Positions 38,744-46,955 of a stretch of 64,000 bases of DNA are shown piece by piece. The notes beneath the pieces are model-generated. The model did no database searches. It was not told where the DNA came from and worked only from the letters and a program-made list of their open reading frames with translations. Source of the stretch: Sphingomonas immobilis. GTDB lineage: Bacteria; Pseudomonadota; Alphaproteobacteria; Sphingomonadales; Sphingomonadaceae. Where the stretch lies: the NCBI RefSeq assembly GCF_030580995.1, contig NZ_JAUQSZ010000017.1, positions 30,744 through 94,743 on the forward strand, in the 5' to 3' direction. The stretch's first letter is position 1; every line of letters begins with the position of its first letter. A program made the position numbers and the translations under genes.

Positions 38744-39625
38744 TCACCCCCGCCCCGCCAGCTTCAGCAGTTGCTGCGCGCGGCTGAGGAACGGCCGGTC
38801 GAGCATCCCGCCTTTGTAGCCGATCGCCCCCACGCCGGGATTGGCGGCGAAGATGTCGACGATCTCCTGCGCCTGCGCGATCTCCGCCTCGGTGGGGGTG
38901 AAGGCGGCGTTGATGACCTCGACCTGCGCCGGATGGATCGCCAGCATCCCGCGATAGCCGTCGCGGCGGACGGCCTCGGCCCGCAGCCGGAGCGCATCGA
39001 GATCCTTGTAGTCGGCGGAGATCGTCTCGATCGGCGTGACGCCCGCCGCCGCCGCGCCGAGCAGCGTGAGACTGCGCGCGAGTTCGTAGGTGAAGGTGTA
39101 GCGGCCCGCGTCATCGCGGTTGGCGCTCGCCCCGACCGAATCCGCCAGATCCTCCGCCCCCCAGGTCAGCGCCACCACGCGCGGCGCGCCCTTGTAGTCG
39201 CCGGTGCGGAACATCGCCTCGGCGGTCTCGGTGATGAGCACGATCACCGGGGTCGATCCTTCCGCGATCCCGTTGGCGACTTCGAGCGCGGAGAGACAAT
39301 GGTCCAACCGCTCGACGTCCGCGCGGCCATAGACCTTGGGCAGCATGATGCCGCCCGGATTGGCGGGCATGATCGCGACGAGATCGAGCAGCGTATGGGG
39401 CCCGTCGAACGGATTGATCCGTACCCACAGGCGGTGGCGCTGTTCGGGGTTGGCCGTGATGAAATCGCGCACCATCGGCCGCGCCGCCGCCTTGTTCTCG
39501 GGCGCGACGGCATCCTCCAGATCGATCAGTACGATGTCGGCGGGGCCCTGCATCGCCTTCGCCATCTTCTTCTCGCTGTCGCCCGGCACGAACAGCCAGG
39601 AGCGGGCGGTGATGGCTTCGGGCAT
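38744..39625 (-). CDS. CoA ester lyase, HpcH/HpaI (CitE-like) family
   Basis: A 293-residue TIM-barrel lyase. RSWLFVPGDSEKKMAKAM at the N-terminus, DIVLIDLEDAVAPENK with the metal-binding acidic pair, LWVRINPFDGPHTL, IMLPKVYGRADVERLDH and ITETAEAMF match the CitE/malyl-CoA lyase group. These cleave or form beta-hydroxyacyl-CoA esters such as malyl-CoA or citramalyl-CoA. It stands alone here, so the specific substrate cannot be given. Confidence 0.9.
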   Translation of the reverse strand: MPEAITARSWLFVPGDSEKKMAKAMQGPADIVLIDLEDAVAPENKAAARPMVRDFITANPEQRHRLWVRINPFDGPHTLLDLVAIMPANPGGIMLPKVYGRADVERLDHCLSALEVANGIAEGSTPVIVLITETAEAMFRTGDYKGAPRVVALTWGAEDLADSVGASANRDDAGRYTFTYELARSLTLLGAAAAGVTPIETISADYKDLDALRLRAEAVRRDGYRGMLAIHPAQVEVINAAFTPTEAEIAQAQEIVDIFAANPGVGAIGYKGGMLDRPFLSRAQQLLKLAGRG

Positions 39626-39640
39626 GCGACTTTCCTTCTT

Positions 39641-39718
39641 GTTCCCCCGCGAAAGCGGGGGTCCAGAGTTACGGGCGACACGGCTCGGGGCTCTGGACCC
39701 CCGCTTTCGCAGGGGAAC
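39641..39718. repeat. Paired palindromic element (family D)
   Basis: Units GTTCCCCCGCGAAAGCGGGG (running on to GTCCAGAG, 39641-39668) and its inverted copy at 39691-39718 match at 27 of 28 bases, with a 22-nt spacer. Each unit has an internal CCCCCGC/GCGGGGG hairpin. It lies between the divergent lyase and GMC genes. This is a fourth distinct family of paired palindromes in the window. Confidence 0.82.
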
Positions 39719-39877
39719 AGGGAAGGTGTCGCGCCCGTGATGCTTTGTCAGCAGCGTAACGACAATTCCAGCACCTTTCGGTCGCGGCAGCCCTCCCCAT
39801 CGCCGGGGCGACTTTTCCCCGCAAACGAACGAAAAAAGCTGCTATCGGCCAGTCATTCTGGTCGGGGGGCGAGATTC

Positions 39878-41869
39878 GTGGGGAAACCGTTCAACTTTCT
39901 GCAGGCGGCGATCCTGAAGTCGCTGTCGAAGGCACTGTTCCACAAGGTCGATATCAAGCTCACGCACGATCAGATCGTCGCCAACGTCCAATATCAGTTC
40001 GGCCTGATCCCCGGCGATACGCCGCGCACGATCGGCTTTACGCTCTACGCCGTCTGCCTTGCCTTGTGGGGCCCGCTGTTCCTGCTGCTGCCTGCGAGCT
40101 TCGGCGCGTGGCGGCTGCGCGTGCTGTCGCGTTCGCAGGTCGATATTCTTCAGGATATCGCCCGCATCCGCGGCATCGTCTACGCCGGCTATTACGGCCA
40201 TTGGCAGGGCGAGACGCAGGACGACAATCTCGACAATCCGGTGCTGAACGCGATCGGCTTTACCCTGCCCGCCCACCGCGTGCGCGGGCCGGGCGAAGTG
40301 AAGATCGACTATTTTCCCGGCCGCGACCTCAGCCATTCGGACCTCGTGCCGCACGACGCGATCCCGTCCGAAGTCGACGTGATCGTCATCGGATCGGGCG
40401 CGGGCGGCGCGGTCGCCGCCGCGAACCTCACCGCGCACGGCCATGAGGTGCTGATCGTCGAAGCCGGCGCGCTCTGGAACTCGCACGATCTCAGCCACGA
40501 AGAACGCAGGATGACGTCGAAGCTGTTCGTCGATGGCGCGCTGCAGAACACCGTCGATCACGACGTCATCGTCTTTCAGGGCCGCTGCGTCGGCGGATCG
40601 ACCGTCATCAACAACGGCATCGCGCTGCGCGTGAACCAGCCCGGCATGACGCACCCCGATGCGGTCGATGTGTTCGCCCGCTGGGCCTCGCTCGGTGCGC
40701 CGGTCGATGTCGCGCGCTTCCACCATGCCTATGACAAGGTCTCCGAACGCCTCTCGATCCATCCGATCGACCCCAAGAGCGGGCGCAACAACGGCCCGCA
40801 CCTGCTCAACGGCTGGGCGGCCCACGCCGCGGCGACCGGCGACCCGAGAGACCTCGCCGCCCCGGCGAAGTGGTTCAGCAAGAATTACGGCCCGGATTCG
40901 ATCGGGGCGAACTGCGCCTATTGCGGATACTGCAACACCGGCTGCCCCTATGGCCGCAAGCAGGGCATGGCGCAGTCCTTCCTGATCGACGCGCACCAGG
41001 GCGGCGCGAAGATCCTCGCCGAGACAAAGGCCGACGCAATCCTGTGGCGCGACGATTGCGATGAAGACGGGAAACGCATCGCCGACGGCGTCACCGTCAC
41101 CCTGCCCGACGGCAGCCACCGCATCATCCGCGCGCGCAAGGGCGTCGTCGTCGCGGCGGGCACGCTCGCCTCCAGCCGCGTCCTGCAGAAGAGCGGCTTC
41201 GGCCAGTCGGGCACGAACATTTCGCTCAACATCGCCTGCCCCGTCGTCGCGCTGATGCCGACCGAGCTGCGCGTCTGGGACGAGGACCAGATGGCGACCT
41301 ATGTCGATTGCGGCGATTTCCTGCTCGAATCGCACTTCCAGCCGCCGATGAGCATGTCGACGCTGATGCCCGGCTGGATCGAGGATCACGCCCGGCGCAT
41401 GCTCAACTACAACCGCCTCGCCTCTGCCGGGATCCTGTTCCCGGCCGACCGGCGCGGGCATATGGAGAACGGCAACCTCAACCTCACGCTGCGCTCCGAC
41501 GTCGAGCTGCCGCTGCTGCGCCGCGCGCTCGCGACGCTGACCAAGGTGCATTTCGCCGCCGGCGCGCTCGAGGTCTATCCGGCGCTGCTGCCGGGCCAGA
41601 CGCTCTACCCCGGCGACGATATCGACGCCTTCTTCGCGACCGCGATCCGCGAGGCCGACGACGTGACGCTCTCCAGCTCGCACCCGCACGGCGGCAACGC
41701 CCGCAATGCAGACCCGGCGAAAGGCGTGGTCGATCTCGACTGCCGCGTCCACGGCACCACCAACGTGCTCGTCACCGACGCCAGCACCTTCACCAGCTGC
41801 ATCCGCGTCAACGCGCAGCTCACGACGATGGCGATGGCCTATTACGCCACCGAGGCCGATCCGTTCTGA
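39878..41869 (+). CDS. GMC-family FAD oxidoreductase, membrane-anchored, with Cys-rich insert
   Basis: A 663-residue flavoprotein. The first 160 residues are unusual, with a hydrophobic stretch IGFTLYAVCLALWGPLFLLL (about 53-72). The FAD-binding loop is VIVIGSGAGGAVAAANL (about 167-185). A cysteine cluster CAYCGYCNTGCPYG falls at about 346-359, as in some long-chain-alcohol and sterol-type GMC enzymes. The C-terminal GMC motif is VTDASTFTSCIRVNAQLTT. Start is GTG at 39878, preceded by GGGGGG. It probably oxidises a hydrophobic alcohol at the inner membrane. A ferritin-like gene follows. Confidence 0.87.
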   Translation: MGKPFNFLQAAILKSLSKALFHKVDIKLTHDQIVANVQYQFGLIPGDTPRTIGFTLYAVCLALWGPLFLLLPASFGAWRLRVLSRSQVDILQDIARIRGIVYAGYYGHWQGETQDDNLDNPVLNAIGFTLPAHRVRGPGEVKIDYFPGRDLSHSDLVPHDAIPSEVDVIVIGSGAGGAVAAANLTAHGHEVLIVEAGALWNSHDLSHEERRMTSKLFVDGALQNTVDHDVIVFQGRCVGGSTVINNGIALRVNQPGMTHPDAVDVFARWASLGAPVDVARFHHAYDKVSERLSIHPIDPKSGRNNGPHLLNGWAAHAAATGDPRDLAAPAKWFSKNYGPDSIGANCAYCGYCNTGCPYGRKQGMAQSFLIDAHQGGAKILAETKADAILWRDDCDEDGKRIADGVTVTLPDGSHRIIRARKGVVVAAGTLASSRVLQKSGFGQSGTNISLNIACPVVALMPTELRVWDEDQMATYVDCGDFLLESHFQPPMSMSTLMPGWIEDHARRMLNYNRLASAGILFPADRRGHMENGNLNLTLRSDVELPLLRRALATLTKVHFAAGALEVYPALLPGQTLYPGDDIDAFFATAIREADDVTLSSSHPHGGNARNADPAKGVVDLDCRVHGTTNVLVTDASTFTSCIRVNAQLTTMAMAYYATEADPF

Positions 41870-41870
41870 A

Positions 41871-41894
41871 AAGAGCGGCCGCGCGACCGCTTTT
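41871..41894 (+). terminator. Probable intrinsic terminator after the GMC gene
   Basis: AGCGG (41874-41878), an eight-base loop, CCGCT (41887-41891), then TTTTC directly after the GMC stop codon. The stem is only 5 bp, but the T run supports transcription termination. If it works, the ferritin-like gene 74 nt further on needs its own promoter. Confidence 0.5.
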
Positions 41895-41967
41895 CACGCG
41901 ACATTACAGACGTATCGGCCCAAGAGGGCGGTCCGGGAGCAGTCGCGCGCCGCAGGGGTGATGCCAC

Positions 41968-42651
41968 ATGTTCGCTCGTTTCCGACGCCGCTACCTCGAC
42001 GTGCTCGGCTCGATCTACATCTACAACGAACATCGCGGCTACACGAGCATCGACCGCGTGCTGGAGGCGGTGCAGGCGCATTGCCCCGACGACGCGGCCT
42101 TCATCGCCGCGATCCACAAGCACCGCGCCGACGAGCGCAAGCATTACGTCATGTTCCGCCGCTGGTTCGATCTGCAGGGCCGGATGCCGCTCGCGGTCGA
42201 CCGGGCGTGCGGCCATATCGACCGCTTCGTGGAGATCGTGTTCGGATCGACCATCGACGATCTCGACACCAAGGCGGTGATCGCCAGCGAGGCTTTGTTC
42301 GAACGCCTGTGCCGCGTCATCATGCTCACCGAGATGCGCGGGATGCGGCAGGTCGATACGTTGCTCAAGTCACCACTGGTGCGGTCGGACCCGGTGCTGG
42401 TGCGCATCTTCCGCATCATCGAGCGCGACGAGCCGAGCCACTGGCAGCCCTATCGCGACTGGCTGGTGCGCACTGGGCGGCCGCAGGCGAAACGCTCCGA
42501 ACGGCTCGTCGATCTGTGGGTCCACCGCGAACTGCTGTTCGTGAAGCTGCCGCTGCTGTTCCCCAACCCCTGGCTGCCGCGCCGCACCGACTGGGCCGAT
42601 GCGGGAGAGCCCGAGGTCAGGCGACCGCAGCCTCGCGCACGAACGGCGTGA
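41968..42651 (+). CDS. Ferritin-like putative diiron protein, 227 aa
   Basis: Not a family I can name. It has a helical body with candidate metal ligands spaced as in ferritin-like four-helix bundles: Glu21 in YNEHRGY, Glu56-x-x-His59 in DERKHY, Glu108/Glu112 in ASEALFERL, and Glu155-x-x-His158 in RDEPSHW. Two ExxH motifs with further Glu on separate helices suggest a diiron oxygenase or oxidase site. It lies downstream of the GMC oxidoreductase and its last 35 nt overlap a convergent glycosyltransferase gene. The diiron role is inference. Confidence 0.7.
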   Translation: MFARFRRRYLDVLGSIYIYNEHRGYTSIDRVLEAVQAHCPDDAAFIAAIHKHRADERKHYVMFRRWFDLQGRMPLAVDRACGHIDRFVEIVFGSTIDDLDTKAVIASEALFERLCRVIMLTEMRGMRQVDTLLKSPLVRSDPVLVRIFRIIERDEPSHWQPYRDWLVRTGRPQAKRSERLVDLWVHRELLFVKLPLLFPNPWLPRRTDWADAGEPEVRRPQPRARTA

Positions 42652-43942
42652 AGTCGCCGCGCTGCCGGTCGAGCGCATCGGCGATCGCGCGCGCCGCCGT
42701 CTCCGCGCCGCGCTCGCGCGCCACGAGCTTGCCGATACGCACCGCCTCGTTGCCGTAGGAGCGATCGTCGAACAGCCGCGCGATCCGCTCGGCCGCACGC
42801 TTGGCGGTGAACTTGTTCGAACGCATCGTGAGGCCGAGGCCCATCCGCTCGATCCGCTCGCCGTGATCGTGCTGGTCGCCCATGTGCGGCACGATCATCT
42901 GCGGCTTGCCCGCGCGCAGCGCCTGGCCCGTCGTGCCCGCGCCGCCATGATGGACGATCGCCGAGGCGGCCGGGAACAGCAGCGAATGCGGCGCATAGCC
43001 ACAGCGCAGGATATCGCCCTCGACGCTCGGCTCGCCCGTTCCGCCGGTCAGCAGGATCGCACGCCGGCCGAGCAGCTTCGCCGCCGCCGCCGCCTCGTCG
43101 TAGAACGCGCCCGCGCAATTCACCGCGAAACTGCCGAGCGTGAACACGATCGGCGCCGGGCCGTCCGCCAGGAACTTCGCGATCGCCGGGTGCAATTTCT
43201 CGGCCGCGCCGGTGCAACTGTCGAACACCGGGAAGCCCACGATGCGCACGTTACCGGGCATGTCGGGCTGCATCCCACCGAAGCGCGGCGAATAGGTGCC
43301 AAGCGTCAACAGCGAGGATTCGTGCGCCTCGAGCAGCCGCATCGCACCCTTGGGCGCAAGACCGTGCTTCGCGCGCACACGGTCGATCCGGCGCGAGTAG
43401 ATGCAGTGGATGGCGGCGCGCATCGAATTATAGACGAAGCGATTCCACGACCGGCCCACGCGGCTGACCGGCGCGCGCTTCATCATGCGGAAATCGGGCG
43501 TGCAGGGCGGATCGAAGGCGGAGAGCATCGCCATCGGCTGCAGCACCAGCGACACCAGCGGGATACCGAGCTTTTCGGCGACGATGGGGGCGGCGAACAC
43601 GAAGCTCGACGTCACGATCGCTTCGGCATCCTGCGCCACCGTTTCGAGCGCCTCGGTACTGGTCGGCAGCGCCGGCATCAGCACCTGATCGAGCATCTCA
43701 CGCTGATTGCCGAGCAGGCGCTTGACCGCCTCGTCCTCGCTCAGGCCCATGCGGCCGCGGACGGCGTCGAACCCCGGCAGGACCGGCACCGCCTCCAGGC
43801 CGGCCTTGCGGCACTTCGCAACCTGATCCTCCGCCACCGCCAGCACCGGCCGGAAGCCGAGCCTGCGCAGCGCGAGCGCGATGGCGATGATCGGGTGAAG
43901 ATCGCCCAGCGTGCCGATCGTGGTGAGAATTATTTTACGCAT
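42617..43942 (-). CDS. UGT-like glycosyltransferase (GT1/GT28-type fold)
   Basis: A 441-residue GT-B enzyme. N-terminal acceptor half: ILTTIGTLGDLHPIIAIALAL and the GFRPVLAVAED strand. C-terminal donor half: PIVFTLGSFAVNCAG, then HSLLFPAASAIVHHGGAGTTGQ and PQMIVPHMGDQHDHGERI, which is the UGT/MGT nucleotide-sugar motif. Such enzymes glycosylate lipids, sterols, carotenoids or macrolides. Its neighbours on the opposite strand (GMC oxidoreductase and ferritin-like protein) could make or modify a hydrophobic acceptor. It overlaps the ferritin-like gene by 35 nt, tail to tail. Confidence 0.88.
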   Translation of the reverse strand: MRKIILTTIGTLGDLHPIIAIALALRRLGFRPVLAVAEDQVAKCRKAGLEAVPVLPGFDAVRGRMGLSEDEAVKRLLGNQREMLDQVLMPALPTSTEALETVAQDAEAIVTSSFVFAAPIVAEKLGIPLVSLVLQPMAMLSAFDPPCTPDFRMMKRAPVSRVGRSWNRFVYNSMRAAIHCIYSRRIDRVRAKHGLAPKGAMRLLEAHESSLLTLGTYSPRFGGMQPDMPGNVRIVGFPVFDSCTGAAEKLHPAIAKFLADGPAPIVFTLGSFAVNCAGAFYDEAAAAAKLLGRRAILLTGGTGEPSVEGDILRCGYAPHSLLFPAASAIVHHGGAGTTGQALRAGKPQMIVPHMGDQHDHGERIERMGLGLTMRSNKFTAKRAAERIARLFDDRSYGNEAVRIGKLVARERGAETAARAIADALDRQRGDFTPFVREAAVA

Positions 43943-44223
43943 TCACTCGCCGTTGCCCGGATCCAATCGAGAGTATGAACGTTTTGGGCGTCCTACACCA
44001 TTGACGATTTCGCGGTGGCATTTCCACACCCTCCGCCGCCACTTTGCGGGTGCATTGTGGCTATAAATCGACAGGTGCCGTCGGCCCCGGCGACGCCCAT
44101 CCGTAACGGGCCTCCCTGCGGGTGCCCGAATTGGGGCAATCTACCCTATTTTGCCGCCGCGCAAAGCGGAACCTGCCCGAAACGGCGCGTCCCGGTATTC
44201 GTACGGAGGGAGTCGCGCGTCGC

Positions 44224-45771
44224 TCAGAACAGCCGCTCGCCCTCGCCGATCGCTCCGACCGCACGCAGCACCGGCACCTGCTCGATCAGGAAGACCTCCA
44301 GCATCTCCGCCAGCCGCTTGCGGTTGGCATCGGCATCCTCAAGCGTCTCGCCATCGACGATCAGCCGCTCGCCCTGCTCGTCGAGCATCTTCCAGACGAA
44401 GTCGACGATATCGGCCTCGCCCTCTGCGCGGGCGTAGAGGAACAATTGCTCGATCCGCCCGACCGAGATCGCCGAGCCGGTAAGCGGCGCGGCCAGATAT
44501 TGCATCGCGCCGGAAAAGCGCGCGCGCCGGCAGATTTCGCGGTTGAGGCGCAGCGCCGCCGCCTGGTCGTCGGCACTGAGCGTCGTCGTGGCGACCGGCG
44601 CGACGAAGCCGATACCGACCAGCAGCAGCAGCGCCTCCCAGATTTCCCAGTTGGTCAGCTTCGCGCAATCCGGGTTCTGCCGGATGGCGTCGATCGACAG
44701 CGGCTTGCGGTCGGCCAGCGCCAGCGCGATCACGACGGGTTCGTAGATGCTTTCCTTCAGCGTCGCCTCGCCCGCCGCCGTGCGCACCGTCTTGGGGCGC
44801 TGCGCGGGATCGCCGAGCAAAGCGAACTGCATGTCGCGGAACGCCTGCGCCACTTCGGAGCGCAGCATCTTGCGCGGACCCTTCACGAAGATGTCGCGGC
44901 GGAACTGCTGGTTGATGAAATAATCCTTCACCGTCTCGCGCAGGACGTCGTCGTGGATCTCCTCCAGCACCTGCCGTGCGTTGGTCGGCACGCTCACCGC
45001 CTCGATATTGTCGATGATGCTCGCCGATGCGCCGAAGGTGACTTTCGCCTCCGCGAAGGCATCGTGGATTTCGGCGAAGGGTTCGGGGTGCCAATGCGCG
45101 TTGAAATATTCGTGCGTGACGTAGGTACGGTCCTGCTGCTTGATCTGCGCGAGCCGGTCGGCAAGGCCGGGGTTGGCGGCGAAATAGGCGGCATCCGCGC
45201 CGATCACCTTCTCGACGAAGGCGATCGACTGGTCGACGCGGCCGAGGATCGGGCCGGTCGCCGCCCGCTTCGAATATTCGCTCAGCAGATGGCGCAGCGG
45301 CCCCGCCGGCGACCAGCCGGGCGTGACGTTATAGCTGACGTAGAGGATGCCGCCCGGCTTCAGCCGCCGCCGCACGATGTCGAGGATCGCATTGCGCCCA
45401 TCCTGCGAGATCCACGACCAGATGCCGTGCAGCGCGATGATGTCGAATTCGGGCAGATCGTCGCGCTGCGCCAGTTCCTCGAACGACTGGTCGAAGATCG
45501 TCACGTCCTTGCCGCTCGCCTGCGCCAGCTTGGCCGCGTGCGCCGCCTGCGAGGGGTTGAAATCGGTGCCGTAGAAACGCCCCGCGCTCGTCACCGCGTT
45601 GATGTTGAGCGACAGACCCTGGCCGAAGCCGAGTTCCAGATAGGTCGGCTCGTCCCCCACCGAATGCGCGATCCCGCGCGAGAGCAGGGCGAGCTTCAGC
45701 CGGGTCGGCGACAATTCGCTGAAATAGCCGAAGATATACTCGATTTCAGAGATGTAGCCCGCATTCCACAC
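44224..45771 (-). CDS. SAM-dependent methyltransferase with regulatory domain (copy 1), T6SS-linked
   Basis: A 515-residue protein. The class I methyltransferase core has motif I YLELGFGQG (44-52), GRFYGTDFNPSQAAHAAKL and DIIALHGIWSWIS. The C-terminal 300 residues match the type seen in methyltransferases with a MethyTransf_Reg domain, ending in a short winged-helix-like part. The start is GTG at 45771, with AAGG upstream. It is last of four minus-strand genes behind the T6SS operon, 38 nt after the candidate effector. A paralogue lies at 46952-48394. The methyl acceptor is unknown. Confidence 0.87.
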   Translation of the reverse strand: MWNAGYISEIEYIFGYFSELSPTRLKLALLSRGIAHSVGDEPTYLELGFGQGLSLNINAVTSAGRFYGTDFNPSQAAHAAKLAQASGKDVTIFDQSFEELAQRDDLPEFDIIALHGIWSWISQDGRNAILDIVRRRLKPGGILYVSYNVTPGWSPAGPLRHLLSEYSKRAATGPILGRVDQSIAFVEKVIGADAAYFAANPGLADRLAQIKQQDRTYVTHEYFNAHWHPEPFAEIHDAFAEAKVTFGASASIIDNIEAVSVPTNARQVLEEIHDDVLRETVKDYFINQQFRRDIFVKGPRKMLRSEVAQAFRDMQFALLGDPAQRPKTVRTAAGEATLKESIYEPVVIALALADRKPLSIDAIRQNPDCAKLTNWEIWEALLLLVGIGFVAPVATTTLSADDQAAALRLNREICRRARFSGAMQYLAAPLTGSAISVGRIEQLFLYARAEGEADIVDFVWKMLDEQGERLIVDGETLEDADANRKRLAEMLEVFLIEQVPVLRAVGAIGEGERLF

Positions 45772-45809
45772 TGGCAGATACCTTTACGAAGAGAAGGAAA
45801 AGAGCCGGA

Positions 45810-46661
45810 TCAATGGCCGTCGGCGGACCAGTGCGGCCGGTCGGACAACAGTTTCTTGACGCCGTAACTCGCGCCGATCTTGTGCAGATCGGAATTTTCC
45901 GCGCCGTTGCGCGGGCGATCGAGCTTGTGCGTCTTGCCGCCGGCGTCCTTGATCTCGATCGGCCCGGACCAGGTGATCGTCATGTCGACCGCCGTTCCCT
46001 TGATATGGTTCGACGTCAGCGACGGGCGGTAGGCGATGTCGAACAGCTCGACCATCTCCGCCGCCGCCTTGCGCGATTCCTTGTCGTCACCGTGATCCCA
46101 GATGATGTCGCAGGAAGAATCGGGCGGCGGGGTGATGTCGCCGGGCTTCGCCTCACCCGTGGAGATGCGCCACGCCGCGTTCATCAGCCAGGCGCGTGTC
46201 TTGTTGCGCTGTGTCGCGCTGATCACCACCGTCGCCTGCGCCAGCCGCAGCGCATCGACGAAGGCCGACGCCTTGGCCTGGAACCCCGCGGTCAGATCGG
46301 CGAGGCGCGAGCTGTTGGGATATTTCGATTCGTTGAGCGCGAACCAGTCCTTGCCGCTCAGCCGGTAGGCCGCGGCACTGGCCACGTTGCGGTTGCGCGT
46401 CAGGTTGGGCAGGCTGACATCGGCCAGCGCCGCCAGTGTCTTGCCGGTGGTATCGACACGCCCGTCGGCTTTCCACAATCCCATACAGCGCGTCTGGAAG
46501 ATGCGGATCGCGGTGATCGTCTTGTCGTCGCACGTGCCGTTGACGCGCAGCGGCGGCATATTGAAGGTCGCGATGCGCAGGTTCAGGAATTCCTGAACGA
46601 CCGTCACGTCGCCGGGCCGATTGGGGGACCGCAGTCCAACTGGTGCAGAAATAACCGGCAT
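45810..46661 (-). CDS. Peptidoglycan-binding / M15-like peptidase, candidate T6SS effector
   Basis: A 283-residue protein. Residues 17-80 resemble a PG_binding_1 domain (VTVVQEFLNLR, DDKTITAIRIFQTRCMGLW, TTGKTLAALA). The C-terminal half carries the M15 (VanY/VanX-like) zinc-site pattern Ser217-x-His219-x-x-Gly222-x-Ala224-x-Asp226 and ends with RPHWSADGH, matching the HW(S) end of D,D- or L,D-carboxypeptidases. There is no signal peptide, which fits delivery by a T6SS rather than Sec export. It starts 9 nt after a small exported protein, as effector and immunity genes often do. A T6SS antibacterial role is inference. Confidence 0.75.
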   Translation of the reverse strand: MPVISAPVGLRSPNRPGDVTVVQEFLNLRIATFNMPPLRVNGTCDDKTITAIRIFQTRCMGLWKADGRVDTTGKTLAALADVSLPNLTRNRNVASAAAYRLSGKDWFALNESKYPNSSRLADLTAGFQAKASAFVDALRLAQATVVISATQRNKTRAWLMNAAWRISTGEAKPGDITPPPDSSCDIIWDHGDDKESRKAAAEMVELFDIAYRPSLTSNHIKGTAVDMTITWSGPIEIKDAGGKTHKLDRPRNGAENSDLHKIGASYGVKKLLSDRPHWSADGH

Positions 46662-46670
46662 GATCCGCCC

Positions 46671-46955
46671 CTATTCGATCCGCGTTTCATAACCCGACAC
46701 GGCCTTCAGTACGAGCCGGTTGTGCCGGTATTGGCGCCTGATCCGCGCCAGGTCTGCATCGCTGCCCTTGCAATATTTGGCAAAGGCGGCCGCCATCTCC
46801 GCCGCGCGTGCCTTGTCATATTCGACTTCGCCGCGGAAATGATCACATTCGTCGCGCCGCGCGATGAAATGCCGCACGGTCGCCGGCAGCGGCGCGCGTG
46901 CGGCCGCTGGGTCCGCCGCGACGAATGTCAGCGCGAGAGCGAGCGCCGCCTTCAC
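46671..46955 (-). CDS. Small exported protein, candidate immunity protein
   Basis: A 94-residue protein with an N-terminal signal sequence (KAALALALTFVAADPAAARA) and a charged helical body with two cysteines (RRDECDHFRGEVEYDKAR, FAKYCKGSDADLARIRRQY). The GTG start at 46955 overlaps the methyltransferase stop (GTGA); an ATG at 46970 in the same frame is an alternative. A periplasmic partner encoded directly before a signal-less peptidoglycan hydrolase is the standard layout of a T6SS immunity gene. Against this, I recall similar HF..RR..C.HF.GE proteins in many proteobacteria outside T6SS loci. Confidence 0.7.
   Translation of the reverse strand: MKAALALALTFVAADPAAARAPLPATVRHFIARRDECDHFRGEVEYDKARAAEMAAAFAKYCKGSDADLARIRRQYRHNRLVLKAVSGYETRIE

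Noticed and set aside
43943..44223. Search for a tRNA, small RNA or clear terminator in the 281-nt gap before the methyltransferase gene
   Set aside because: No tRNA arms, no T-tailed hairpin and no open frame of note; only weak inverted repeats such as GGCAA/TTGCC. It probably holds the glycosyltransferase promoter.
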